Below are positions 47,113-57,217 of a stretch of 64,000 nt of DNA, piece after piece; position 1 is the stretch's first letter; each line of letters opens with the position of its first letter. Source of the stretch: Paracoccus contaminans (GTDB lineage: Bacteria > Pseudomonadota > Alphaproteobacteria > Rhodobacterales > Rhodobacteraceae). The DNA is taken from positions 1,356,001 to 1,420,000 of the forward strand of contig NZ_CP020612.1 in assembly GCF_002105555.1 (NCBI RefSeq), given 5' to 3'. The position numbers were made by a program, and so were the translations under genes. The notes under the pieces are model-generated. The model ran no database searches. It saw only the letters and a program-made list of their open reading frames with translations, and was not told the origin of the DNA.

Positions 47113-49344
47113 GTGACCACTGTCCCTTCCAGCATCCGCCTTGAAGCCCTGCCCGGCGCCGGACCGGGCCCCGAACCGCGCCCCGCGCCCCTGTCCGCAA
47201 CCATCCGCGAAGGCGGCGACGCCCCGACGGATGCGAGCACGCCCTATCGCATCGCGCCGGGGGACAGCTTTTCCGGGACGATCGGCTTTGCCGGCGACGG
47301 CGACGTGGTCGCCGTCACCCTGGTGGCCGGCCGCACCTATCAGTTCGACATGACCGGCGATCTGGACACGGTTCTGCACCTGTTCGACCCCAGCGGAACG
47401 CATGTCGCCAGCAATGACGATTACGGCAGCGTCAACCATTCCCGGATCACCTTCCGGGCCGCTGCCTCGGGCGTCTATTACCTGGGCGCGCAGGGCTATT
47501 CGTCCGACGACATCGGCAGCTATCGCATCACCGCCCTTCAGACAGGGGCGACGGGGCCGGGCACCGGATCGTCGCGCATCCTGACCATGGACCAGATCGC
47601 CGACTATCTGGCCACCGGCTTCTGGGCCGACCAGGGACAGGCGCCCCGCTCCTTTGCCGTGCGTGCGGGGGGCACGCTGACCTGCGATCTGACCGATCTG
47701 GGCGCTGGCGAACGGCAGATCGCCCAGATGGCGCTGAGCGCCTGGAGCGAGGTGACCGGCATCCGTTTCGACACCGCTTCCCGCGCCGGGGCCGGGGCCG
47801 CCATCCGCTTTGTCAACGACGACACGGCAGGGGCCTATTCGGCGCCGATGGCCATGACCGGCTCGACCGTGACCCATGCGATCGTCAACATTCCCGCCAA
47901 CTGGGCCTCCGGCGCGGCCTCCGGCTTTGCCATCTATTTCTATCAGACCTACCTGCACGAGATCGGGCATGCCCTCGGGCTGGGGCATGCGGGCGATTAC
48001 AACGGATCGGCCGTCTACGGGGTGAACAACAGCTACGGCAATGACAGCTGGCAGGCGACGGTGATGTCGTATTTCGACCAGACCGAAAACACCCTGGTCG
48101 ATGCCAGCCGGGCCTATGTCGTCACGCCGATGATCGCCGACATCATTGCGATCCAGTCGCTCTACGGAACGTCCCAGAGGTTGAATGCGGGCAATTCGGT
48201 CTGGGGCGAGGGCGCAACGATCGGCGGCGCCTTCGGGATGGCCAACCGCCTGATGGTGCAGGGCAGGGACGTGACGCTGACCATCCTCGACCAGGGCGGC
48301 ATCGACTGGCTGAAACTGGGCGGGGACCGGGCCGCGCAGGTCATCGACCTGAACGGGGGCAAGGTTTCAAGCTGCTATGGCCTGGTCGGCAACCTCTCGA
48401 TCGCGCAGGGCACGGTGATCGAGAACCTGCTGGCCGGTTCGGGCAGCGACCGCATCACCGGCAACGCGGCCGCGAACCATCTGTGCGGCATGGCCGGGGC
48501 CGACACGATCGCGGGCGGCGCGGGCAATGACACGCTGGAAGGCGGCGCCGGGGCGGACCGCCTGTCGGGCGGGGCGGGCGACGATCTCTATGTCGTCGAT
48601 GCCGCCGACACCGTCACCGAGCGGGCCGGCGAGGGCATCGACCGGGTGCGCGCCACCATCAGCATGACGATCGGCGACAATATCGAGGCGCTGCTGCTGA
48701 TCCAGTCCTTCGCGAAATACGGCACCGGCAACGCGGCGGCCAATACCATCGTCGGCAACAGCCAGGTCAACTATCTGTCGGGCGGCGCGGGCAACGACAC
48801 GCTGTTCGGGATGAACGGCGATGACACGCTGGCCGGCAATCTCGGCGCCGACCGGCTGGTGGGCGGGGCGGGCAACGACACCTATCTGCGCGATGCGCAG
48901 GACACGATCGTCGAGGCGGCGAATGGCGGCTATGACACGGTCGTCACCCGGCACGACATGGTTCTGGGCGAGAACGTCGAGAAGGTGGTGGCCGAGGGCA
49001 CCCGCGCCGTTCATCTGACCGGCAATGCGCTGGCGAATGTGATGGTGGGGAACGGCGCGGCCAATGTCCTAGCCGGCGGCGGCGGACAGGACGTGATGTT
49101 CGGGGGCGGCGGGCAGGACGTGTTCGTCTTTGCCGCCGGCCAGTCGGGCCGGATCGGCGATTTCCAGGACGATGCCGACACCATCCGCATCACCAGCGCC
49201 GCGGCCCAGGGCGCGACTGCCGCCGCGCTGCTGGCGGATGCAACCGAACGGGCGGGGGGCGTGGATCTGTGGATCGGCGGCGGGCTGCTGCGCATCGACG
49301 GCGCCAGCATCGCGGCGCTGCATGACGATCTGGTCATCGCCTGA
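47113..49344 (+). CDS. Serralysin-like RTX metalloprotease (M10) with PPC-like domain
   Basis: A 743-residue secreted protein. After a short N-terminus comes a PPC-like beta domain (about residues 25-140: FSGTIGFAGDGDVVAVTLVA, YQFDMTGDLDTVLHLFDPSG). The zinc metalloprotease domain has the HExxHxxGxxH motif (LHEIGHALGLGHAGDY) and the Met-turn VMSYFD. The C-terminal half has RTX repeats (GADTIAGGAGNDTLEGG, AGNDTLFGMNGDDTLAG, GGGGQDVMFGGGGQDVFVF). No N-terminal signal peptide is seen, in keeping with type I export through the C-terminus. The GTG at 47113 has a GGAGAC site and removes an unlikely N-terminus from the longer ATG reading at 47008. A terminator follows. Confidence 0.9.
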   Translation: MTTVPSSIRLEALPGAGPGPEPRPAPLSATIREGGDAPTDASTPYRIAPGDSFSGTIGFAGDGDVVAVTLVAGRTYQFDMTGDLDTVLHLFDPSGTHVASNDDYGSVNHSRITFRAAASGVYYLGAQGYSSDDIGSYRITALQTGATGPGTGSSRILTMDQIADYLATGFWADQGQAPRSFAVRAGGTLTCDLTDLGAGERQIAQMALSAWSEVTGIRFDTASRAGAGAAIRFVNDDTAGAYSAPMAMTGSTVTHAIVNIPANWASGAASGFAIYFYQTYLHEIGHALGLGHAGDYNGSAVYGVNNSYGNDSWQATVMSYFDQTENTLVDASRAYVVTPMIADIIAIQSLYGTSQRLNAGNSVWGEGATIGGAFGMANRLMVQGRDVTLTILDQGGIDWLKLGGDRAAQVIDLNGGKVSSCYGLVGNLSIAQGTVIENLLAGSGSDRITGNAAANHLCGMAGADTIAGGAGNDTLEGGAGADRLSGGAGDDLYVVDAADTVTERAGEGIDRVRATISMTIGDNIEALLLIQSFAKYGTGNAAANTIVGNSQVNYLSGGAGNDTLFGMNGDDTLAGNLGADRLVGGAGNDTYLRDAQDTIVEAANGGYDTVVTRHDMVLGENVEKVVAEGTRAVHLTGNALANVMVGNGAANVLAGGGGQDVMFGGGGQDVFVFAAGQSGRIGDFQDDADTIRITSAAAQGATAAALLADATERAGGVDLWIGGGLLRIDGASIAALHDDLVIA

Positions 49345-49349
49345 TGAAA

Positions 49350-49373
49350 GGGGCCGCCGGCGCGGGCGGCCCC
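49350..49373 (+). terminator. Hairpin after RTX protease
   Basis: A 9-bp perfect stem (GGGGCCGCC with GGCGGCCCC) and a six-base loop lie five bases after the stop codon, between convergent genes. No T-run follows. Confidence 0.6.
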
Positions 49374-49395
49374 CTGAACCCTTGCGCGGGGGATG

Positions 49396-50862
49396 TCAGA
49401 CCGACAGGCAGACGTATTTCAGCTCGAGGAAATCGTCGATGCCGTGATGGCTGCCCTCGCGGCCAAGGCCCGACTGCTTGACCCCGCCGAAGGGCGCGAC
49501 CTCGGTCGAGATGATGCCGGTGTTCACGCCGACGATCCCGTATTCCAGCCCCTCCTGCACGCGGATGATCCGGGCCATGTCGCGCGCATAGAAATAGCTG
49601 GCGAGGCCGAAGATCGTGGCATTGGCCTTCTCGATCACCTCCTCCTCGGTCTCGAAGCGGAACAGGGGGGCGAGGGGGCCGAAGGTCTCCTCGGTCGCGA
49701 CCTTGGCGTCGTCGCGCACGCCGGTCATGACGGTGGGTTCAAAGAACAACCCGTCCTTGCGCTTGCCGCCGGTCACGACCTGCCCGCCATGGTCCAGCAC
49801 GTCCTGGATATGCTCCTCGACCTTCTCGACGGCATCCTTGTTGATCAGCGGGCCGGTGGTCACGCCATCGGTCAGCCCGTCGCCCACGGTCAGCTTGTCC
49901 ACCGCCGCCGCCAGTTTCTGCGCAAAGGCGTCATAGACGCCAGCCTGCACATAGATGCGGTTGGCGCAGACGCAGGTCTGGCCGTTGTTGCGGAACTTGG
50001 AGGCCATCGCCCCCTCGACCGCCTTGTCCAGATCGGCGTCGTCAAAGACGATGAAGGGCGCATTGCCGCCCAGCTCCATGCTGCATTTCAGCACCTGGTC
50101 GGCCGCCTGCCGCAGCAGGATGCGCCCCACCTCGGTCGATCCGGTGAAGGTCAGCTTGCGCACCAGCGGATTCTCGCAGAACTCCTTGCCGATGTCGGAC
50201 GAGCGGGAGGAGGTGACGACCGACAGGATGCCCTTGGGCAGGCCGGCCCGTTCGCCCAGCACCGCCAGCGCCAGCGCCGACAGCGGCGTTTCCGCCGCGG
50301 GCCGGGCGACAAAGCCGCAGCCGACGGCCAGCGCCGGGCCGCATTTGCGGGTGATCATGGCGTTGGGAAAGTTCCACGGCGTGATCGAGGCGACGACGCC
50401 GATCGCCTGCTTCAGCACCGTGATGCGCTTGTCGGGCTGGTGGCCCGGAATCGTCTCCCCATAGACGCGCTTGGCTTCCTCGCCGAAGAACTCGATGAAG
50501 CTGGCGCCATAGGCGATCTCGCCCTTGGCCTCGGCCAGCGGCTTGCCCTGTTCGGCCGTCAGGATGCGGCCGAGGTCATCCTGGTTTTCCATCATCAGGT
50601 CGAACCATTTGCGCAGGATCTGCGCGCGCTCCTTGGCGGTGCGGGCCTGCCAGCCCTTCATGGCCTTGTGCGCGGCCTCGATGGCGCGGGCCGCGTGGGC
50701 GCGGGTCATGTCGGCGACCTTGGCGATCACGTCGCCGCGGGCGGGGTTCAGCACGTCGAAGGTGCTCTCGCCCTCAACCCACTCGCCGGCGACAAAGGCG
50801 CGGGTTTCCAGCAGCGAGGGATCTTTCAGCAGGGTGCGCAGGTCGGTGGAATGGGCGTTCAT
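49396..50862 (-). CDS. gabD: Succinate-semialdehyde dehydrogenase (NAD(P)+)
   Basis: A 488-residue aldehyde dehydrogenase of GabD type. Motifs: NFPNAMITRKCGPALAVGC, the glutamate-containing ELGGNAPFIVFDDADLD and the catalytic-Cys motif GQTCVCANR. It oxidises succinate semialdehyde to succinate, as in GABA breakdown. The partner aminotransferase gabT is not seen. The gene stands alone on the minus strand; related semialdehyde dehydrogenases with other substrates are possible. Confidence 0.92.
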   Translation of the reverse strand: MNAHSTDLRTLLKDPSLLETRAFVAGEWVEGESTFDVLNPARGDVIAKVADMTRAHAARAIEAAHKAMKGWQARTAKERAQILRKWFDLMMENQDDLGRILTAEQGKPLAEAKGEIAYGASFIEFFGEEAKRVYGETIPGHQPDKRITVLKQAIGVVASITPWNFPNAMITRKCGPALAVGCGFVARPAAETPLSALALAVLGERAGLPKGILSVVTSSRSSDIGKEFCENPLVRKLTFTGSTEVGRILLRQAADQVLKCSMELGGNAPFIVFDDADLDKAVEGAMASKFRNNGQTCVCANRIYVQAGVYDAFAQKLAAAVDKLTVGDGLTDGVTTGPLINKDAVEKVEEHIQDVLDHGGQVVTGGKRKDGLFFEPTVMTGVRDDAKVATEETFGPLAPLFRFETEEEVIEKANATIFGLASYFYARDMARIIRVQEGLEYGIVGVNTGIISTEVAPFGGVKQSGLGREGSHHGIDDFLELKYVCLSV

Positions 50863-51039
50863 GGCGGCTCTCTCGGCGGTTTGCGGATTGCGCCTAGGTC
50901 ATCACCCTGCCTGGGCAAAGTCCACCCGCCCGTCACGAAGGGCTGCCGCAAACGTGAAGATCGCGGCCGAACCGTTGCAGCCCGTAGGCATTGTGCCCGT
51001 GCCGGGGGGCAACCCCCAAAGCCCGAAAGGACAACGACA

Positions 51040-51708
51040 ATGACAAAGCTGCTCGCATCTCTCGCCTTGGCCGCCACCGCCCTTGCGGGCGCGGCTGCCG
51101 CCGAAACGACCGCGACCGCCGCGACCGACCTGAACCTGCGGTCGGCCCCGCAATCCACCGCCTCGATCGTCGCCGTGATCGGCAACGGCGACAAGGTATC
51201 GGTCAACGGCTGCATCGAATCGGCCAATTGGTGCGAAGTCAGCTACAAGGACCAGAAGGGCTGGGCCTATGGCGATTATCTGACCACCGCGATCGGCGAA
51301 AAGGTCGAGCCGCTCTATCCCAACCGCCAGGCAGCGGGTGTCACCGTGATCCAGACCCCGGCCCAGAACCCGGCCGAGGCGCCCAATACCGCAGTCGGCG
51401 CGGCCGGCGGCGCGGCGATGGGCGCGGTCGTGGGCGGCCCGGTGGGCGCGCTGATCGGGGCTGCGATCGGCGGGACGGCGGGCAACGCCGCGACCCCCGA
51501 ACCCACCCCCGAGGTCCGCACCTATATCGACGCCAACCCGCAGCAGCCCGTGGTGCTGGACGGTGAGGTCGTCGTGGGCGCGGGCGTGCCCGACACGGTC
51601 ACGCTGTATGATATTCCCAACCAGCCGGGTTACAAATATGTTACGATCAATGGGCAGCCGGTCCTGGTGAACCCGTCCGACCGCCGGATCGTTTACATCT
51701 ATCGCTAA
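51040..51708 (+). CDS. Exported SH3 and DUF1236 protein
   Basis: A 222-residue protein with a signal peptide (LASLALAATALAGAAAA, cleavage near residue 21). An SH3 domain follows (LNLRSAPQSTASIVAVIGN, SYKDQKGWAYGDYL). The middle has a glycine-rich hydrophobic stretch (GAVVGGPVGALIGAAIGGTA) that could insert in a membrane. The C-terminus is a DUF1236 type domain (DTVTLYDIPNQPGYKYVTIN, VLVNPSDRRIVYIYR). Family members are common in alphaproteobacteria; function unknown. A terminator follows. Confidence 0.88.
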   Translation: MTKLLASLALAATALAGAAAAETTATAATDLNLRSAPQSTASIVAVIGNGDKVSVNGCIESANWCEVSYKDQKGWAYGDYLTTAIGEKVEPLYPNRQAAGVTVIQTPAQNPAEAPNTAVGAAGGAAMGAVVGGPVGALIGAAIGGTAGNAATPEPTPEVRTYIDANPQQPVVLDGEVVVGAGVPDTVTLYDIPNQPGYKYVTINGQPVLVNPSDRRIVYIYR

Positions 51709-51740
51709 GGGCTTCCCTCAATCTCCCTGATGCGATGACT

Positions 51741-51771
51741 GGGCGGGGCCGTTTGGCCTCGCCCCTTTTTT
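51741..51771 (+). terminator. Intrinsic terminator after DUF1236 gene
   Basis: A 10-bp stem (GGGCGGGGCC with GGCCTCGCCC, one G-T pair) and a GTTT loop are followed by CTTTTTT. This is a typical rho-independent terminator. Confidence 0.92.
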
Positions 51772-51786
51772 GTGCCGGCCGTCCGG

Positions 51787-52758
51787 TCAGGTGCGATGCG
51801 CCAGGCAGGGTTGCAGATCGCCGGGCCGGGGCGCGGCGGCAAAGACCCCGCGCGCGATGGCCCGCGCCAGTGTGCAGGCCGCCGCATGGCCCAACCGGAA
51901 CGGATCGCCCGTCTGCCTTGCGCCCGTGGAAACGGCAAACACCAGATCGCCGTCAAGGGGCGTGTGCGACGGGACGATGGCCCGCGCCAGCCCGTCATGG
52001 GCCGCGACCGCCAGCCGCGTCAGGCCGGCCTTGTCCATGGCCGCATCGGTCGCCACGATGGCGATCGTCGTCGCCTCGCCCTGCCGCTTGATCGCGGCAG
52101 GCTCATCGCCGGGGGCATAGGGGCCGGCAAGGCCCCGCCCGCCGAATTCGCCGTCCAGTTCCCATGGCGCGGCCCATAGCTGCCCTGAAGGCGCGGTGAC
52201 GGACCCCAGCGCATTGACGGCAACCAGCGCGCCGACCGTGGTGCCATCCTCCAGCACGGCCGAGGCCGATCCCAGCCCGCCCTTCCAGTTGGCGGTCATC
52301 GCCCCGCTGCCCGCCCCGTGCGAGCCAAGGGCGAAATCCGCGCCCGCCGCTTCCAGGGCCGCCCGCCCAAGGGCCGGATAGGGATTGTCCGCCCAGTCAT
52401 GATCGCCCCCGTTCAGCAGGTCGAACAGGATCGCCGCCGGAACGATCGGCACCCGCGCCGGGCCCACCGCAAAGCCGCGTTTCATGGCCCGCAGGGCCGC
52501 CATGACCCCGTCCGCCGCCGCAAGGCCAAAGGCGGACCCGCCCGCCAGCACCAGCGCATCCACCGCCTGCACCATCTTGTCGGGACCAAGCAGGTCGGTT
52601 TCGCGCGTGCCGGGCGCCCCGCCCATCACATGGACGGCGCAGGCAAGGGGGGCATCGGCGGTCAGGACAGTGACCCCCGATTTCAGCCGCGCATCGCCGG
52701 CATTGCCGACCCGCAGCCCAGCCACGTCGGTGATCAGATTCCGTGTGCCTTGACGCAA
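51787..52758 (-). CDS. P1 family peptidase (DmpA/S58-type)
   Basis: A 323-residue member of the DmpA-type (P1 family, N-terminal nucleophile) aminopeptidases. Family marks: [12 protein letters not shown] at the N-terminus, [29 protein letters not shown] and [11 protein letters not shown]. Some members cleave themselves to form an N-terminal Ser or Thr; the cleavage site is not assigned here. The TTG at 52758 is chosen because a full GGAGG lies eight bases upstream. It is convergent with the DUF1236 gene. Confidence 0.88.
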   Translation of the reverse strand: MRQGTRNLITDVAGLRVGNAGDARLKSGVTVLTADAPLACAVHVMGGAPGTRETDLLGPDKMVQAVDALVLAGGSAFGLAAADGVMAALRAMKRGFAVGPARVPIVPAAILFDLLNGGDHDWADNPYPALGRAALEAAGADFALGSHGAGSGAMTANWKGGLGSASAVLEDGTTVGALVAVNALGSVTAPSGQLWAAPWELDGEFGGRGLAGPYAPGDEPAAIKRQGEATTIAIVATDAAMDKAGLTRLAVAAHDGLARAIVPSHTPLDGDLVFAVSTGARQTGDPFRLGHAAACTLARAIARGVFAAAPRPGDLQPCLAHRT

Positions 52759-52896
52759 TCGCCTTTCCTCCGGCCCTTGTTGCGCCCCGCAGGCAAGCCG
52801 AAGGTGCCCCCATGCGCAAGCCCTTGCGCGCAGCCGTTGTGCCCGGCCGCGCCCGCGCCTACATCCTCATGCACAGCAGCAGCAAAGAGAGCCGCC

Positions 52897-53571
52897 ATGA
52901 CCGCTCCGATCCACGCCATCTTCGGCCGTCCCCTGGGCGAGCCTGTTCCCAGCGGTTTCGAGGAAATCATCCTCGGCATGGGGTGTTACTGGGGGGTCGA
53001 GCGCCTGTTCTGGCAGCAGGAGGGCGTCTGGTCCACCGAGGTCGGCTTTGCCGGCGGCACGACCGCGAACCCGACCTACCGCCAGGTCTGCGCCGGCGGG
53101 ACCGGCCATGCCGAGGTGGTGCGCGTCGTCTATGACCCCAGCCGGATCAGCACCGAACAGATCCTCAAGATCTTCTGGGAAAACCACGATCCCACGCAGG
53201 GCAACCGCCAGGGGAACGATGTGGGCGACCAGTATCGCTCGGTCATCTTCACCACCACCGAGGCCCAGCGGATCGCGGCCGAAACCGGCCGGACCGATTA
53301 CGACAACCGCCTTGCCGTGGCGGGCTATCCGGCGATCACCACACAGATCGCGCCGCTGACCACCTTTTACCGCGCCCCCGAGGAAGATCATCAGCAATAC
53401 CTGCACAAGGTGCCGAACGGCTATTGCGGCCTGCGCGGCACGGGTGTGCAGGCGTCCAGCGCCGAATCGCTGCGCGAGGCGGCTTCGGGCGCATCGGATG
53501 GCAACCCCGAGCCGTCGCCCTCCTCCGCGGGCGGCGGATCGGTCGTGGCGGGCGCTGGCGGGGCTGTCTGA
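52897..53571 (+). CDS. msrA: Peptide-methionine (S)-S-oxide reductase
   Basis: A 224-residue MsrA of the long, E. coli-like type. The catalytic Cys30 lies in GCYWGVE (usually GCFWG), then [31 protein letters not shown], and [20 protein letters not shown] with Cys177 as likely resolving Cys. It reduces methionine-S-sulfoxide in proteins with thioredoxin. A Ser/Gly/Ala-rich tail of about 40 residues follows the conserved end. The stop overlaps the prmA start by one base. Confidence 0.94.
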   Translation: MTAPIHAIFGRPLGEPVPSGFEEIILGMGCYWGVERLFWQQEGVWSTEVGFAGGTTANPTYRQVCAGGTGHAEVVRVVYDPSRISTEQILKIFWENHDPTQGNRQGNDVGDQYRSVIFTTTEAQRIAAETGRTDYDNRLAVAGYPAITTQIAPLTTFYRAPEEDHQQYLHKVPNGYCGLRGTGVQASSAESLREAASGASDGNPEPSPSSAGGGSVVAGAGGAV

Positions 53572-54440
53572 TGCCGACCTGGACCGCGCTTACCCAGGCG
53601 CAGGGGCGCGCCCCGGCCGAAGGCCTGGCCGAAGCCTGCGACGATCTGGTCCCCCCGCCGGTCGGCAGCGGCGTGTTCGAGATCGAGGACGGATCGGACC
53701 GGTGGGAGGTCGGCGTCTATTTCACCGATCCGCCGGACGAGATCGCCCTTGCCCTGCTGGCCGCCGCCCATGGCGCGCAGCCCTTCATCGTCTCGGAACT
53801 GCCCGAGGTCGACTGGGTCGCCCATGTCCGCCGCGCGCTCTCGCCGGTGACGGCCGGGCGGTTCTTCGTTCACGGCAGCCATGATGCAGGCCAGGTTCCG
53901 CCCGGTGCCCAGGCGCTGTGCATCGAGGCGGCGATGGCGTTCGGCACGGGCCATCACGACACGACGCGCGGCTGCCTGCTGGCCTTTGACCGGATGCTCG
54001 ACGCGGGCGAGGCGCCGCAGCGGATCGCCGATATCGGCTGCGGCACGGCGGTGCTGGCCATGGCGGCGGCGCGGGTTGTGCCAGGGGTGGTCCTGGCCAG
54101 CGACATCGACCCCGTGGCGGTCGAGACGGCTCAGGCGAATGTGCTGGCCAACGGCCTTGCCGGCCGGGTCGAATGCGTCCTGGCCGAGGGCTTCGGCCAT
54201 CCGCTGCTGCATGATGCGGCGCCCTATGACCTGGTCTTTGCCAATATCCTCAAGCAGCCGCTGATCGAACTGGCGCCCGACATGGCCCGTCATCTCGCCC
54301 CTGGCGGGCAGGCGATCCTGTCAGGCATCCTGACCGGGCAGGCCGAGGAGGTTGCCGCCGCCTATGCCGAGGCGGGCATCCCGGTGCTAAGCCGGGACGA
54401 TCTGGGCGACTGGACCACGCTGGTGGTGCAGCGGGGCTGA
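53571..54440 (+). CDS. prmA: Ribosomal protein L11 methyltransferase
   Basis: A 289-residue class I SAM methyltransferase. Motifs: AMAFGTGHHDTTRGCL, the SAM-binding IADIGCGTAVLAMAAAR and the catalytic-region NILKQPLIELA. PrmA trimethylates ribosomal protein L11. The start at 53571 is fixed by the TGATG overlap with msrA, so the two are probably co-translated. It converges with a small membrane protein gene 20 bases later. Confidence 0.93.
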   Translation: MPTWTALTQAQGRAPAEGLAEACDDLVPPPVGSGVFEIEDGSDRWEVGVYFTDPPDEIALALLAAAHGAQPFIVSELPEVDWVAHVRRALSPVTAGRFFVHGSHDAGQVPPGAQALCIEAAMAFGTGHHDTTRGCLLAFDRMLDAGEAPQRIADIGCGTAVLAMAAARVVPGVVLASDIDPVAVETAQANVLANGLAGRVECVLAEGFGHPLLHDAAPYDLVFANILKQPLIELAPDMARHLAPGGQAILSGILTGQAEEVAAAYAEAGIPVLSRDDLGDWTTLVVQRG

Positions 54441-54460
54441 GAGGCCGCGCCTGCCGCGCC

Positions 54461-54718
54461 TCAGGGCGCGGACCGATCCTGCGGCAGGTCGCCCGGCGCA
54501 TGGCCCGGATCGGCCGGGGTTTCCGCGGCCGCCCCGCCGCCGGACGGGCGCTGCACGGGCGCTTGTGCGGGCTGGTCGCAGACCGGCAAGGCCGCCGCTG
54601 GCGTGGCGCGCGCGGCATCGCCGCCTGCGCGCAGCGTCAGCCATCCGGCAAGCCAGCCCAGCGCAAAGGCCGCGAGCAGACCCCCTGCAATGGCCATGAC
54701 AAGAGTATCGTGGTTCAT
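54461..54718 (-). CDS. Small single-span membrane protein
   Basis: An 85-residue protein with one hydrophobic helix near the N-terminus (about residues 6-30: LVMAIAGGLLAAFALGWLAG) and a Pro/Ala-rich polar tail. The N-terminal part looks like a small membrane protein type seen in Rhodobacterales, but no function is known. It converges with prmA. Confidence 0.65.
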   Translation of the reverse strand: MNHDTLVMAIAGGLLAAFALGWLAGWLTLRAGGDAARATPAAALPVCDQPAQAPVQRPSGGGAAAETPADPGHAPGDLPQDRSAP

Positions 54719-55188
54719 GCCCCGGTGATAACGCGCTTTTCCGCCCCAAGCGAGAGCTGCGCCCCCCTCATGCAGCAGAACCGATGCAAGCAGGCGTCAC
54801 GGGATCGGTGACAAGGCTGGCGGCCATCGGGATGCCGGCGGTCAGGCCGGACGCCTGCGGCCCGGTGCCCTTGGGCTTGCCCTGTTCCCCGGCCAGCTGA
54901 TCGGGCGGCCCGTCCCCGCCGTTCCGACAGGAGGCTGCGATCCACACACAATTGGGGATGCCGTGGCCGCTTAATGCAGCCATCCTTGGCAAAGGCTGCG
55001 AGGGATCGGCCCCGCGGGCTGAACGCGCGGCGACGGGGGCTGCACCTGCATTTGCCGGCGCGGGCTTTTGCCGTCGCTGCCCTGCAGGCCCGCCGCGCCA
55101 TGGCCGGCGCGGCGGGCCTTTGTCGCGGATCGCTCGCGCTCCGCCCGTCATTCCCGGCCAGGGCCGCCGATCGTGCCGCGGCCCCGCG
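54719..55188. other. Gene-free stretch
   Basis: These 470 bases hold no convincing gene and no clear regulatory site. Both sides are genes on the minus strand (the small membrane protein to the left starts here; the OmpA protein ends here). Confidence 0.5.
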
Positions 55189-57180
55189 TCAGCGTGGCTG
55201 TTTCGGGCTTGGGGGACCGAGGGCAGGCGGCGGGCCGGACAGGCGGTCCACCAGCGGCACGGCCCCCGCCCCCGCGGCCGCGGCCTCGCCGCCCCCTGCG
55301 GGCTGCGCCTCGGTCACCCCGCGGGTGACGACCGGCGGGGCCGGTCCCCCGACGGGGGCCGATGAAAGCAGGCGGAACGCGATGCGCGGGTTGTCCGGCC
55401 CCGCGTCATCCTCGCCTTCCTCGGCCCCGTCGCCTTCCCCGCCTGTGCCGTGATCCGCCGGACCATAGCCCATCGCGCCCAGGTTGGCGGTATCGATCCC
55501 GGCCTTGCTCATGGCGGCCAGCACGGCATCCGCGCGCTTTTGCGACAGGGCCATCGCCCCTGCCTCTGGCGTGGCGGCGTAAAATGCCAGTTCGATGCGG
55601 TAATCGCCGCAGCCCTGCATGGCCCCGGCCAGCGCGGCCAGTGCCGGGCCGGTATCCCCGGCGATCGCGGCGCTGGCCGGTTGAAAGCCGATCTCGGCCT
55701 GTGCCGCCGCCTCGTTCAGGCGGGCGACACAGCCCGGCCCGCTCGGCATGTCCAGCGCCGGGTCAAGCCGCGGATCATAGGTCAGCGCCAGCCGATAGGG
55801 GACACCCGGTCCCATCCGCCGGCCCAGTTCCGCCGCAATGTCCCGGGCGGCCGTCCGGCTTCCGGTGGTGCCTGCGATGCGCAGGTCGTCGGGCGTCACG
55901 GCGACGCTGGCCTCCTGCAGGGATCTCATCGCCTCAAGCGCGCCGATCACCCGCACGGTCCATCCCGCCGGGGCGGCAGGGTTGACGGCCAGAAGGCTGT
56001 CCACATGGCCGAACTGCGCCCGCGCCAGGCTTTCGACCGCCGCGCGCGTCCGTTCGTCCGCAACCGCGCCGCGCAACCGCAGGCGCGTGCCCGCGGCGAT
56101 CGCGTCGAACCGGACCGGGGCGGCGGCCGCAGGCGCATCCTGCGCCGCGCTCAGCGCAAATCCGGGCGGCAGCGTCGCGGCCAGCCGGTCCCGCGCCGCC
56201 CCAAAGACCTCGGCGGGGACAGAGGCGGGTGCCTGCATCGTCACCGCTTTGTCCCGGATTGCGGCCCGCCCCTCGGGCAGCGTGCCCAGCGCGTCGATCA
56301 CCGCCACCGCCGCATCGGCCCAGCGAGGCGAGGGTGCCCCCAGCCCGACCGGGCAGGCCGCATCCGCCGCCCCCAGCGCAGCCAGGATGCGCTGCTGCGC
56401 GGCCGCGCTGTCGGCGGCGCAGGCGGCCAGGCGCGTCGCCCCGTTGGCGCGCACCAGATCCAGCGCGAAGGGCGCGATGACGGGCAGGGGGGTGCTGACA
56501 TCCAGTATCAGCGCCACCCCCGGCGGCACCGCCTTGCGCAGCGCCGATCCGATCCGTTCCTTTTCGCCTGCGCTGTCGGCCAGCGCGGTGATCGTGACGC
56601 GGCCGGGCAGAACCGACAGCCGGGCGCGCGGGGCAAGCCCGGCCGCCTTGATGGCGAAGGCGACTGCCTCGTTCCAGCCGGGGGGCGCCGGGCTGCCTGC
56701 AGGCTCGACCAGATCGGTCCGTGCGGGGGTGCCTGTCGCCTGGCCCAGCCGTGCGCCCAGGGCTGCCCCGCCCGGCGCGGCGGGCACCAGCCCCGCGACG
56801 GAAACGCCCTCTGCGCTGCGCAGGATCTCCAGACGAAAGGCCGGGGCTTCACCGGCGCGGGCATTTCGGACCGCAACGCCATCGTCAAGGCGCGCCAGCG
56901 GAACCCTGCGCGCCACAGCGGCCAGCGCATGGAGCCGCGCGTTTTCATCGGGTGCGGTGCCCTCAAGGCGCAGCGCCAGCCCATCGGCCGTCACGTCGGC
57001 CCAGCCAAAACCCCCCTCGGCCAGGGCCGCCCGCGCCGCGCCGGCCGTGCGGCTTTCGACCCATGCCGCGGCAGACTGGCCCGCCAGCCAGGCCCCCGCA
57101 CCGCCCGCCGCCGCCAGGATCGCGGCCGCCAGCCAGGCCCAGCCGCGCCGCGCGCGAGAAGGACGCGGCGCAGGGATCAT
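55189..57180 (-). CDS. OmpA-domain envelope protein with BON-like repeats
   Basis: A 663-residue protein with one N-terminal membrane helix (WAWLAAAILAAAGGAGAWLA). The long middle part is made of repeated beta-alpha modules like BON domains (for example LALRLEGTAPDENARLHAL, TRLRLRGAVADERTRAAVE). A C-terminal OmpA-like peptidoglycan-binding domain (YRIELAFYAATPEAGAMALS, QKRADAVLAAMSKAGID, GAMGYGPADHG) is followed by a Pro/Ala-rich tail. Probable role: envelope integrity. The ATG at 57180 fits; the longer frame to 57252 is not favoured. It follows ubiA after 37 bases. Confidence 0.85.
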   Translation of the reverse strand: MIPAPRPSRARRGWAWLAAAILAAAGGAGAWLAGQSAAAWVESRTAGAARAALAEGGFGWADVTADGLALRLEGTAPDENARLHALAAVARRVPLARLDDGVAVRNARAGEAPAFRLEILRSAEGVSVAGLVPAAPGGAALGARLGQATGTPARTDLVEPAGSPAPPGWNEAVAFAIKAAGLAPRARLSVLPGRVTITALADSAGEKERIGSALRKAVPPGVALILDVSTPLPVIAPFALDLVRANGATRLAACAADSAAAQQRILAALGAADAACPVGLGAPSPRWADAAVAVIDALGTLPEGRAAIRDKAVTMQAPASVPAEVFGAARDRLAATLPPGFALSAAQDAPAAAAPVRFDAIAAGTRLRLRGAVADERTRAAVESLARAQFGHVDSLLAVNPAAPAGWTVRVIGALEAMRSLQEASVAVTPDDLRIAGTTGSRTAARDIAAELGRRMGPGVPYRLALTYDPRLDPALDMPSGPGCVARLNEAAAQAEIGFQPASAAIAGDTGPALAALAGAMQGCGDYRIELAFYAATPEAGAMALSQKRADAVLAAMSKAGIDTANLGAMGYGPADHGTGGEGDGAEEGEDDAGPDNPRIAFRLLSSAPVGGPAPPVVTRGVTEAQPAGGGEAAAAGAGAVPLVDRLSGPPPALGPPSPKQPR

Positions 57181-57217
57181 CGCCGATGTCCCCCCGCCCG
57201 CCGCGCCGGCCCGCCGC

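Noticed and set aside
49393..51708. 771-codon plus-strand frame running into the DUF1236 gene
   Set aside because: Its first two thirds are antisense to gabD; the signal peptide at 51040 marks the true start.
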